Source of the DNA: Cyanosarcina radialis HA8281-LM2
Lineage (GTDB): Bacteria > Cyanobacteriota > Cyanobacteriia > Cyanobacteriales > CCAP-1448
Length of the DNA stretch: 64,000 nt
Assembly: GCA_019359615.1 (NCBI GenBank)
Contig: JAHHHA010000006.1
Coordinates: forward strand, 186,001 to 250,000
Direction of reading: 5' to 3'
The position numbers and the translations under genes are program-made. Below are positions 33,336 through 41,810 of this stretch, one piece after another. Each line of letters starts with the position of its first letter. The stretch's first letter is position 1. The notes under the pieces were generated by a model. It did not search any database and was not told the origin of the DNA. It worked only from the letters and a program-made list of their open reading frames with translations.

Positions 33336-34793
33336 TTAAGGAACGATATCCTTGACTAAAATTGTACCAGCCGCAGTTCCATCACTCTTATATAGCTCTA
33401 ATCCAGTAGCCCTGCTGTAAGCAACAAAGTACAGCTTGCCATTAACGTTAGTGAGATCGAAGAGACTGGAACCATCAGCACCAGGATTGATATCCTTGAC
33501 TAAGACCGTACCAGCGGCAGTCCCATTACTTTTGTACAATTCCAATCCGGTAGCCCTATTATAAGCACTAAAGTACAGCGTTCCATTGACATTGGTGAGA
33601 TCGTATATCCCACTATCACAAGCACCAGGACAGATATCCTTAACTAAGACTGTGCCAGTCACCGTGCCATTAGTTTTATACAATTCCAACCCACTTGCTG
33701 GAGTGGCGTTAGTAAAAAACAATGTCCCATTAACATTTGTCAGAGCGGATGGATAGCCGATTATCTTCTCGACCAAGACCGTGCCAGCCGCAGTACCATC
33801 AGTCTTGTATAGATCGGTTGTCCCATCGTCTCGGTAGGAAGTAGTAAAGTATAACGTGCCGTTGATATTGGTAAGGTAATATGGCCCATACCGATAATCC
33901 GTAAAAGGAATAATATCCTTGATGAGAGCAGTGCCTAATTCGGTGCCATTACTTTTGTATAGTTCGTAACCAGTTGCAGGGTTGTAGGCAATAAAGTACA
34001 ATTTCCCATTAACTTTCTTAAAATAATGTGGTCCAGACCCAGCAGCACCACGATTGATATCTTTAACTAAGATGGTGCCAGCAGACGTGCCATCGCTTTT
34101 GTATAGCTCAGTCCCCGTGGATGGCTTGTAGGCGGTGAAGTACAACGTCCCATTGACATTGGCAATCGTTTTGGTGGGGGAATTTTGGGTTAGGCTATCT
34201 GGTCTAGACGAACCAGTGCCAGGATTGAGATCTTTAACTAATACAGTGCCAGCGTTTGTGCCATCGCTCTTGTATAGCTCCCGACCAGTAGCTGGGTGGT
34301 TGGCAGTAAAGTACAACGTCCCATTGACGTTAGTGAGATTACGTGGGAAAGAATTAGCACCGCCAGGATTGATATCCTTGACAAGGACAGTGCCAGCGGC
34401 CGTGCCATCACTCTTGTAGAGTTCCCATCCAGTAGCTGGATTTTTAGCAGTAAAGTACAACTTGCCCTTGACATTGGTTAGCTCGATTGGGGAAAAATCA
34501 AGGGAAGAAGTATCGGGTAAAGAACTATTGGAACCAATATAGATATCCTTGACGAGAACCGTGCCAGCGGCCGTGCCATTGCTCTTGTATAGCTCCCGCC
34601 CAGTAGCTGGATGTTCGGCAGTAAAGTACAACGTCCCATTGACATTGGTCAGATACTTTGGAAAAGAAGAACCTCCGGTCGCTGTTTGAGTTGTTGCTGG
34701 CAGGGGTATCCCCAATATCAAACTAGAAATTAGACTGCCAGCCACTATTTTGCTAGCAGATTTCGCGACTGTTTTGAGCTTGATAAATCTCAT
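33336..34793 (-). CDS. Secreted ELWxxDGT-repeat protein
   Basis: 485 residues with AGGAG before the ATG, an N-terminal signal (SASKIVAGSLISSLILGIPL, cleavage after ATTQT) and about nine repeats of roughly 46 residues, each with LTNVNGTLYFTAEHPATGRE, LYKSNGTAAGTVLVKDI. The canonical ELWKSDGT is here ELYKSDGT/ELYKSNGT. It is probably a beta-propeller-like surface or periplasmic protein. Repeats are so alike that recombination within the gene is likely. Confidence 0.9.
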   Translation of the reverse strand: MRFIKLKTVAKSASKIVAGSLISSLILGIPLPATTQTATGGSSFPKYLTNVNGTLYFTAEHPATGRELYKSNGTAAGTVLVKDIYIGSNSSLPDTSSLDFSPIELTNVKGKLYFTAKNPATGWELYKSDGTAAGTVLVKDINPGGANSFPRNLTNVNGTLYFTANHPATGRELYKSDGTNAGTVLVKDLNPGTGSSRPDSLTQNSPTKTIANVNGTLYFTAYKPSTGTELYKSDGTSAGTILVKDINRGAAGSGPHYFKKVNGKLYFIAYNPATGYELYKSNGTELGTALIKDIIPFTDYRYGPYYLTNINGTLYFTTSYRDDGTTDLYKTDGTAAGTVLVEKIIGYPSALTNVNGTLFFTNATPASGLELYKTNGTVTGTVLVKDICPGACDSGIYDLTNVNGTLYFSAYNRATGLELYKSNGTAAGTVLVKDINPGADGSSLFDLTNVNGKLYFVAYSRATGLELYKSDGTAAGTILVKDIVP

Positions 34794-34831
34794 AAGACTC
34801 CTGGGATAAATTTCACCAAAATCTCTCTGTA

Positions 34832-35836
34832 CTATCTCGCCTTAACTGGTATCCAAGAACGCCAATTTAATGATTTTTCTTGCTCGACGTGCTGAATGAA
34901 TTGTACGATCGCCCGATCTTCTTTAATTGGAGTTCTTAAGTCAAATTTAATAGTCTGAAAAATTTGCGTGTCCCCCTTTGCAAAGTAGTTGCCTACCATT
35001 TGAGTCAGCCATAGCACAACTCGGTTAAAAATCCATCCTCCAAAAGGCGATCGCTTTTTGGTAATCAAAATTGTTTGCCCTTCCGTCTTACCGCCTTCAG
35101 TCATTCGCAAAGCAAACATAATGTGAAAGTGAAAAAAATCGGGGCCGACAGTAACCGTTCCCGTACTGCCGTACCAGTAACACATTTTGTAAGTAACTTC
35201 TTTTTTGTAAAACGGACGAATTAATTTAATAAATAAAGAATTTTCACCTCCGCGAGTAGTATTACTAAACGCGATCGCATTTTCGTTGATTTCTCCATAG
35301 TCAAAAACGATTTTTAACGGCAAGTTATGAACCGTATTAAAATGCTGGGCATCGATCGCATTAATCATCACCACATTAGGATGGCAATTCTTGACAAAGT
35401 GAGAGCCAAAAACTGCGTCGCACTCCTCATTTTCCAACTCTGGGACAAACGGTAGAGGGTGTTTGGGAGCATCCCCAGTCCAAACCCAAACCATGCCGTA
35501 TTTTTCTGCTGTCGGCCAGGTTTGCACCTCAACTGCTAGCGGCTTGCCCAAAGAGGGAACATCGACGCAACTGCCGCAAGCATCAAACTTCCAGTTGTGG
35601 AAGAAGCAGCGAATCGCGTTACCTTCAACCTTGCCTTCGGCGAAATGAGCGCCCATGTGGGGACAATAGGCATCGATCGCATAAGTCTTGCCATCTTCTC
35701 CTCGGTAGAGTGCCAAATCCCTGCCTAAGAGGGTGACGGATTTTACTTGCCTAACCTTGAGTTGCTTGGAGGGAATCGCCCAGTACCATCCCTCGATAAA
35801 TCGCTCTGGATGGTTAAAAGTTTTGTAGTCGCTCAT
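34832..35836 (-). CDS. Rieske-type non-heme iron oxygenase
   Basis: 334 residues. The Rieske [2Fe-2S] ligands are YCPHMGAH and RCFFHNWKF (C-x-H ... C-x2-H), and the mononuclear iron site is NAIDAQHFNTVHNL (D-x2-H-x4-H). Hydrophobic C-terminus (GGWIFNRVVLWLTQMVGNYF) as in membrane-associated pheophorbide/chlorophyllide oxygenase-like proteins. Substrate not determinable; the short length is closer to cholesterol-7-desaturase-like or ring-hydroxylating enzymes than to Pao. Divergent from menG. Confidence 0.88.
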   Translation of the reverse strand: MSDYKTFNHPERFIEGWYWAIPSKQLKVRQVKSVTLLGRDLALYRGEDGKTYAIDAYCPHMGAHFAEGKVEGNAIRCFFHNWKFDACGSCVDVPSLGKPLAVEVQTWPTAEKYGMVWVWTGDAPKHPLPFVPELENEECDAVFGSHFVKNCHPNVVMINAIDAQHFNTVHNLPLKIVFDYGEINENAIAFSNTTRGGENSLFIKLIRPFYKKEVTYKMCYWYGSTGTVTVGPDFFHFHIMFALRMTEGGKTEGQTILITKKRSPFGGWIFNRVVLWLTQMVGNYFAKGDTQIFQTIKFDLRTPIKEDRAIVQFIQHVEQEKSLNWRSWIPVKAR

Positions 35837-35932
35837 GATTCAGTTAAGCTGTCATTAACAGCAGGGACAGCCCAGAGGGCTATCCCACAAGTCTAGACAA
35901 ATGCCAAATGCTATTAGAGGTTTAATGGTTAA

Positions 35933-36634
35933 ATGACTGCAACCACGCGATCGCCTGTACGAGAGATATTCAACCGCATCGCCCCAGTATACGATCGCCT
36001 CAACGATTGGCTGAGCTTAGGCCAGCATCGCATCTGGAAGCAGATGGCAGTAAAGTGGAGCGATGCCCAACCTGGAGATATTTGTTTGGATTTATGCTGC
36101 GGTAGCGGGGATTTAGCGATGCTGCTAGCGCGACAAGTAAGAACTACAGGGAAAGTATTTGGGGCAGATTTTGCCTCAGAACAACTGGCCATCGCCCATC
36201 GCCGTTGCCAAACCTCTTACCCACCTCTAGCTATAGATTGGGTAGAAGCCGATGCCCTCAATTTGCCCTTTGATGACAATTATTTCGATGCTGCCACCAT
36301 AGGATACGGACTGCGTAACATCAGCGATATTCCCCGCTGTCTTGGAGAATTGCACCGCGTCCTCAAACCAGGTTCTAAAGCAGCTATTCTCGACTTTCAT
36401 CGTCCGGGCGATCGACTAGCGCGAACTTTTCAGCAATACTATCTAGAAAATATTGTAGTTCCCGTTGCCCGACACTTTGGCTTAACCGCGGAATATGCTT
36501 ATATTGCTCCCAGTCTCGATCGCTTTCCTACAGGGCAAGAGCAAGTTCGGTTAGCCCGTCAAGCTGGTTTTAGCAATGCCATACATTATCCTATAGCTGG
36601 TGGGATGATGGGAGTTCTAGTTATTACCAAATAA
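35933..36634 (+). CDS. menG: Demethylnaphthoquinone methyltransferase (MenG/UbiE family)
   Basis: 233 residues. REIFNRIAPVYDRLNDWLSL is the signature N-terminus, motif I is CLDLCCGSGDLAML, then IGYGLRNISDIPRCLGELHR and LDFHRPGD. In cyanobacteria this enzyme performs the last step of phylloquinone (vitamin K1) synthesis, methylating 2-phytyl-1,4-naphthoquinone for photosystem I. Complete; the palindromic repeat copy C follows the stop. Confidence 0.93.
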   Translation: MTATTRSPVREIFNRIAPVYDRLNDWLSLGQHRIWKQMAVKWSDAQPGDICLDLCCGSGDLAMLLARQVRTTGKVFGADFASEQLAIAHRRCQTSYPPLAIDWVEADALNLPFDDNYFDAATIGYGLRNISDIPRCLGELHRVLKPGSKAAILDFHRPGDRLARTFQQYYLENIVVPVARHFGLTAEYAYIAPSLDRFPTGQEQVRLARQAGFSNAIHYPIAGGMMGVLVITK

Positions 36635-36661
36635 AGTCAAAGCAATTCGCAATATTTCCGT

Positions 36662-36711
36662 GTAGGGGCGCAAAGCTGTTCCGTAGCTCTGTCGAAGGAT
36701 TGCGCCCCTAC
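36662..36711. repeat. Dispersed palindrome (copy C) with about 22 bp inserted in its centre
   Basis: The arms GTAGGGGCGCAA and TTGCGCCCCTAC are intact, but between them lie about 26 bp including TCCGTAGCTCTGTCGAAGGA. The downstream part CCAAGATcTGTTGCA is shared with copies A and B. It separates menG from the defence-like operon. Confidence 0.85.
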
Positions 36712-36771
36712 CCAAGATCTGTTGCACCTCAAAGGCAAAATGATATAACAGATCTAAATTTGGAATCGGAA

Positions 36772-39700
36772 ATGCCTCGCATATTTGACAATATAGAACT
36801 ACCTTTACTGCTGACCTTACGAGATACGCTAAAAGTTGCTTATCGGGCGGATTTTTGTGTCGGTTATTTCAACCTTAGAGGTTGGCAGAAAATAGACGAT
36901 TTAATCGAGCAGTTGGTAGGTGGAAAAAGTTCTTGTTGTCGTCTGCTGGTGGGGATGCAAAGTTTGCCAAGCGATGAAGTTCGTGCTGCTTTTACTCTAG
37001 GAACTGGCGATGGACGCATCGATAATAGCACTATCTTGCGCTGCAAAAAACAGATGGCTGCTCAATTTAGACAGCAGCTTACTATTGGTGCGCCTACTAA
37101 TCGAGATGAAGCGGGTTTGAGGAGTTTAAGCAAACAGATTAAGGCAGAAAAAGTAACGATTAAATTATTTTTGCGCCATCCCCTACACGCTAAGTTATAT
37201 CTCGTCCACCGTCACGATCCTAATACTCCTATAGTTGGTTTTTTGGGTAGTAGCAATCTGACTTTGCCTGGACTGTCAAAACAGGGGGAATTGAATGTTG
37301 ATGTTTTAGACCACGATGCTTGTAATAAGCTGCAAAAATGGTTCGACGATCGCTGGCAAGATTACGGTTGTATAGACATCTCCCAAGAATTAGCCGCCAT
37401 TATTGATGAGAGTTGGGCGAGAGAGGAATTAATTCCGCCTTACCATATTTACTTGAAGATTGCTTATCATTTATCCCACGAAGCGATCGCAGGACTTTCT
37501 GAATTTCGCATCCCAGCTGAATTTAACAACTTATTTGAGTTTCAAAAAGCCGCCGTGCAACTAGCAGCGCGTCATGTCACCAAACGCGGTGGTGTATTGG
37601 TTGGAGATGTAGTTGGTTTAGGAAAAACATTAGTAGGAACTGCTGTCGCTAAAATTTTACAAGAGGATTGTTTGCTAGAAACATTGATTATTTGCCCCAA
37701 AAATCTGGTAAAAATGTGGCAGGAATATGTAGACAGCTATCGACTATATGCCAAAGTTTTGCCTATTAGCAAGGTTCAAAGTCAGTTACCAGAGTTGCGG
37801 CGATATCGAGTCGTTTTAATTGATGAAAGCCACAATTTGCGGAATCGAGAAGGAAAAAGATACAGGGCGATCGCTGAATATATTGCGGCTAATGAAAGTA
37901 AATGTATCTTACTATCTGCCACTCCTTATAACAAAACTTATCTGGATCTTTCTGCCCAATTGCGGTTATTTGTGGCGGAAGATCGAGATTTGGGATTTCG
38001 GCCGGAAGCTTTACTCAATGAATTGGGTGGAGGTTCGGTAGGAGAATTAGAGTTTATTAGAAAACATCAATGTTCTGTACGTTCCTTAGCGGCGTTTGAA
38101 AAAAGCGATCGTCCCGACGATTGGCGAGAGTTGATGAAACGCTATATGGTAAGGAGAACTCGCTCATTTATCAAAGAAAACTACGCTCAAACGGATGAAA
38201 CAGGTCGCAAGTATTTAGAGTTTCCCGATCGCAGTCGTTCTTATTTTCCCGAACGTCTTCCTCGAACAGTCAAATTTAATTTTGAAACTAGCAATAAAGA
38301 TAATTACTCGCAACTATATTCCGAGCCGTTAGTGGAAGTAATCGACCGACTTAATCTACCTCGCTATGGACTAGGAACGTACATTCTTCCTAAACCAAAA
38401 CAACCTTTGACGGAAACCGAACAGCACCAGCTTAATGCTTTATTTCGGGGCGGACGCAGGTTAATGGGATTTTCCCGCACTAATTTATTCAAACGTTTAG
38501 AAAGTAGCGGTATTGCCTTTCTTCAGTCGATCGAACGCCACATTTTGCGGAACTTTGTTTATTTGTATGCGATCGAACAAGGATTAGATATTCCTATTGG
38601 CGTTCAAGAAGCAGATCTATTAGATTCCCGCAATAACGACGAAGATTCAGATTCCTCTTTCTCTACATTGTTCGATCTAGAAATAGAAGATGAGGCAGGA
38701 CAGCCTGAAAGCCCCACTTTATCAGAGGAGTTGGAGGAATCTAAAAGCCCCCTTTTCCCAGGGGCGCTGGCGGAGTCTAAACTAGAAAATAATTTCCGTC
38801 AATCTGCCAAATCTGTTTATCAAGAATATACTACCAAATATCAACGACGATTTAAGTGGCTATCTGGTACATTTTTCGATCTTAAAAGGCTGAAACACGA
38901 CCTGCTAGCAGATGCTAAATCACTCATTAATATCTTACAAAATTTTGGAGATTGGCACTCTCACGACGATGAAAAACTAGCAGCTTTAATTACACTGCTA
39001 ACTGAAACTCACCCTAACGATAAGGTACTAATTTTTACTCAATTTGCCGATACAGTTCGCTACCTGGCTGACAATTTACAGGCGAGAAATATTACCAAGT
39101 TAGCAGGAGTAACAGGACAATCGAAAGATCCTACAGAATTGGTAACTAGATTTAGTCCTATTAGTAGTGGTAGCCCATTAAAAGTAACGCCCGATCGAGA
39201 AGTGCGAGTTTTAATTGCCACTGATGTTTTGAGTGAAGGTCATAACCTCCAAGACTGTGCCATCATTGTCAATTATGACTTACCTTGGGCAATAATCCGG
39301 TTGATTCAACGAGCCGGACGAGTAGATCGAATCGGACAAAAAGCAGAAAAAATCATTTGTTATTCGTTTCTGCCATCTGAAGGGGTAGAAAGAATTATTA
39401 ACTTGCGATCGCGCCTGCGACAGAGGTTGCAAGAAAATGCCGAAGTAGTAGGAACTGATGAAGCATTTTTTGAAGACGATTCTACTCAAGTAGTTCTCGA
39501 TCTCTACAACGAGAAATCTGGGATTTTGGATGGGGATGAAGATACAGAAGTAGACCTAACTTCGGAAGCATTTCAAATCTGGAAAAAAGCCACCGACAGC
39601 AATCCGGCTTTGAAAAAAACGATTGAAGATCTGCCCAATGTAGTCTATTCTACCCGCGCCCATACTCCCACACCAGGGCAACCAGAAGGCGTACTGCTTT

Positions 39701-40206
39701 ACATGAAAACCAATGAAGGTAACGATTCTCTAGCATGGGTCGATTGTCAGGGTAACAGCGTCACCCAGTCTCAATTGGCAGTTTTACGGATGGCGGCGTG
39801 CGAGGAATCGACTCCAGCAAGATCGAAAGACGAACAGCACCACGAGTTAGTGAAAAAGGGTGCGGAACTGATTGCAGAAGAAGAGAAAAATGCTGGCGGT
39901 CAATTGGGAAGACCTTCGGGTGCAAGGTTTCGTACCTACGAACGACTCAAGAATTATGCTAAAGAAATGAAAGGGACAATATTTGTTTCTGAAGAACTTT
40001 TGAAAGCGATCGAGGAAATTTACCGTTACCCCTTAAGACAGTCGGCGATCGATACTTTAAACCGTCAACTCAGAAGCGGAATTAGCGATCGACAATTGGC
40101 TGAATTAGTAGTTGCTTTGCGGACAGACGATCGCTTGTGCATTGTTAGCGAAGAAGCTGAAAAACGAGAACCGCAAATTATTTGTTCTTTGGGATTATTT
40201 TTATGA
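36772..40206 (+). CDS. PLD-domain SNF2-type DEAD/DEAH helicase
   Basis: 1144 residues from ATG 36772 (MPRIFDNIELPLLLTLRDTL); the frame upstream is repeat sequence. Residues 1-200 form a phospholipase-D-like domain with H139-A-K141 and GSSN at 159-162. SF2 motor: Walker A GDVVGLGKT (about 278-286), DESH from residue 351, LLSATPYNK, then helicase C LIFTQFADTVRYLADNL, DVLSEGHNLQD and QRAGRVDRIG (near 846). A charged linker near 640-670 (EDEAGQPESPTLSEELEESK) looks inserted. The architecture occurs in restriction/defence loci, where it would translocate on or remodel foreign DNA. First gene of a five-gene run; its stop overlaps the next start (ATGA). Confidence 0.88.
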   Translation: MPRIFDNIELPLLLTLRDTLKVAYRADFCVGYFNLRGWQKIDDLIEQLVGGKSSCCRLLVGMQSLPSDEVRAAFTLGTGDGRIDNSTILRCKKQMAAQFRQQLTIGAPTNRDEAGLRSLSKQIKAEKVTIKLFLRHPLHAKLYLVHRHDPNTPIVGFLGSSNLTLPGLSKQGELNVDVLDHDACNKLQKWFDDRWQDYGCIDISQELAAIIDESWAREELIPPYHIYLKIAYHLSHEAIAGLSEFRIPAEFNNLFEFQKAAVQLAARHVTKRGGVLVGDVVGLGKTLVGTAVAKILQEDCLLETLIICPKNLVKMWQEYVDSYRLYAKVLPISKVQSQLPELRRYRVVLIDESHNLRNREGKRYRAIAEYIAANESKCILLSATPYNKTYLDLSAQLRLFVAEDRDLGFRPEALLNELGGGSVGELEFIRKHQCSVRSLAAFEKSDRPDDWRELMKRYMVRRTRSFIKENYAQTDETGRKYLEFPDRSRSYFPERLPRTVKFNFETSNKDNYSQLYSEPLVEVIDRLNLPRYGLGTYILPKPKQPLTETEQHQLNALFRGGRRLMGFSRTNLFKRLESSGIAFLQSIERHILRNFVYLYAIEQGLDIPIGVQEADLLDSRNNDEDSDSSFSTLFDLEIEDEAGQPESPTLSEELEESKSPLFPGALAESKLENNFRQSAKSVYQEYTTKYQRRFKWLSGTFFDLKRLKHDLLADAKSLINILQNFGDWHSHDDEKLAALITLLTETHPNDKVLIFTQFADTVRYLADNLQARNITKLAGVTGQSKDPTELVTRFSPISSGSPLKVTPDREVRVLIATDVLSEGHNLQDCAIIVNYDLPWAIIRLIQRAGRVDRIGQKAEKIICYSFLPSEGVERIINLRSRLRQRLQENAEVVGTDEAFFEDDSTQVVLDLYNEKSGILDGDEDTEVDLTSEAFQIWKKATDSNPALKKTIEDLPNVVYSTRAHTPTPGQPEGVLLYMKTNEGNDSLAWVDCQGNSVTQSQLAVLRMAACEESTPARSKDEQHHELVKKGAELIAEEEKNAGGQLGRPSGARFRTYERLKNYAKEMKGTIFVSEELLKAIEEIYRYPLRQSAIDTLNRQLRSGISDRQLAELVVALRTDDRLCIVSEEAEKREPQIICSLGLFL

Positions 40207-40694
40207 AGATAACAGAGTTACCAACAGAAGTTATTGACGACCTTTGCCAAGAAGATAATTGGCGATTAGACATCGATCCTGGATTTGATGCCAAGCATGA
40301 ATTTTGGATGAAGTGGCAACATTTCCTCGAATTACCAGAAGAAACATTTTCCTATTCAGAAATGAGCGAAGAGGATTTGGCTGATTTTATCGATTTCAAT
40401 GGTTTTGATATCTTGCTACCAGTCAGCCGTTCTCATCATCCCAATATTGAATTAATTCGTTCGATCTCAAGTAGCAATGAAAAGACCATAACACTTTTCT
40501 TGCATGATTCTTTTCATCAAGATTGCTTTACCAGCATACACGATGCCAGATATGGTTTTTTAGCTGTAGCCGATCGCTACGAGAAATTTGGTTGCAGTTT
40601 TTATTTAGCAAGTTACTACCATTTTTGCTATTTACTCAATGATGATTATGAATTTGCCAAGCAAATAATGCAGAGAAAGTTATCCCAAAATTAG
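40203..40694 (+). CDS. Unknown acidic protein coupled to the helicase
   Basis: 163 residues from the ATG at 40203, which overlaps the helicase stop in ATGA, so translation is coupled. The protein is acidic, with Trp- and Phe-rich pieces (DAKHEFWMKWQHFLELPEET, DLADFIDFNGFDILLPVSRS, HDSFHQDCFTSIHDARYGFL) and many aromatics. No family recognised; no catalytic motif obvious. The coupling and spacing suggest a dedicated partner, inhibitor or adaptor of the helicase. Confidence 0.75.
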   Translation: MKITELPTEVIDDLCQEDNWRLDIDPGFDAKHEFWMKWQHFLELPEETFSYSEMSEEDLADFIDFNGFDILLPVSRSHHPNIELIRSISSSNEKTITLFLHDSFHQDCFTSIHDARYGFLAVADRYEKFGCSFYLASYYHFCYLLNDDYEFAKQIMQRKLSQN

Positions 40695-40700
40695 ATATTC

Positions 40701-40753
40701 GTAGGTTGGGTTGTAGGCGTAGCCTTCCCGCAGGGTACGAAGTGAAACCCAAC
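40701..40753. repeat. Dispersed inverted repeat GTAGGTTGGGTT...AACCCAAC inside the operon
   Basis: The arms GGTTGGGTT and GAAACCCAAC surround about 30 bp (GGCGTAGCCTTCCCGCAGGG). Related copies are at 56590-56620 and 57604-57634. It fills the only sizeable gap (99 bp) of the operon and could reduce transcription or processing between the second and third genes. Confidence 0.75.
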
Positions 40754-40793
40754 ACCCCCCGTAAATGTTAGGTTTTTTATTAGGAGTGCGATC

Positions 40794-41810
40794 GTGAGCG
40801 AAATAAACACAGAAAATTATGGCGAACTGCTAGTTGCTGTTAAGCAGCGCATTCTTACTGCTCAGTATGAAGCACTGAAAGCAGTTAACCAAGAACTGAT
40901 TGCTTTATATTGGGATATTGGTAAGTTAATTGTCACTCGTCAACAAGGCGAAACTTGGGGAAAATCGGTAGTAAAGAACCTTTCTCAAGACTTACAAGCT
41001 GAATTTACTGGTATTCATGGTTTTTCTGCCGCCAATCTTTGGCGCATGAAGCTTTTTTATGAAACTTATATCAATAATGAAAAACTCGCACCAATGGTGC
41101 GAGAAATTAGTTGGACGCACAATTTGGTGATTATGGAGAAGTGCAAAGATGATTTAGAGCGAGAATTCTACATCCGTATGACGCGGAAGTTTGGCTGGAC
41201 AAAAAATGTCTTAATTCATCAAATTGAAAATCAAACTTATGAAAAAACTCTGCTAAATCAAACCAATTTTGACACGACTATACCAGAAGAAGCTCTCTCT
41301 CAGGCTAAGTTAGCAGTTAAAGATGAGTACACGTTTGACTTTTTAGAACTGGGAGATCAATACAACGAACGTCAGTTAGAGCAAGCCATCTTAGCTAAAA
41401 TTGAATCATTCTTACGAGAAATGGGTGGAATCTTTGCCTTTGTCGGCAGTCAGTATCGCTTGGAGGTTAGCAATAAAGAATATTTTATCGATTTATTGTT
41501 ATTTCACCGCCGCTTGAAATGTTTGCTAGCGATCGAACTAAAAACTGGTGATTTTTTGCCGGAATATGTAGGGAAAATGCAGTTCTATTTAGCGGTATTA
41601 AATGACAAGGTACGGCTAGATGATGAAAATCCTGCAATGGGTATTATTCTTTGTAAGTCTAAGGATAAAACCATTGTGGAGTATGCACTTAAGGAGTCGA
41701 ATAAACCTATTGGCATAGCAACCTATCGAATAGTTTCTCAATTACCTCAAGAATTGCAGAACGAACTTCCCGCACCCGAACAAATAGCAAAATTATTAGA
41801 GGGACTTTAA
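40794..41810 (+). CDS. DUF1016/YhcG-type PDDEXK nuclease
   Basis: 338 residues, GTG start with AGGAG 7 bp before it. The N-terminal domain (ALKAVNQELIALYWDIGKLI, WGKSVVKNLSQDL, GFSAANLWRMKLFYETY) and C-terminal PDDEXK domain (EYFIDLLLFHRRLKCLLAIE followed by LKTG) are typical of DUF1016. The Asp and E-L-K catalytic residues are present. Such proteins are frequent next to restriction-modification genes. Its stop codon directly abuts the ATG of the methyltransferase gene, so coexpression is nearly certain. Confidence 0.92.
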   Translation: MSEINTENYGELLVAVKQRILTAQYEALKAVNQELIALYWDIGKLIVTRQQGETWGKSVVKNLSQDLQAEFTGIHGFSAANLWRMKLFYETYINNEKLAPMVREISWTHNLVIMEKCKDDLEREFYIRMTRKFGWTKNVLIHQIENQTYEKTLLNQTNFDTTIPEEALSQAKLAVKDEYTFDFLELGDQYNERQLEQAILAKIESFLREMGGIFAFVGSQYRLEVSNKEYFIDLLLFHRRLKCLLAIELKTGDFLPEYVGKMQFYLAVLNDKVRLDDENPAMGIILCKSKDKTIVEYALKESNKPIGIATYRIVSQLPQELQNELPAPEQIAKLLEGL

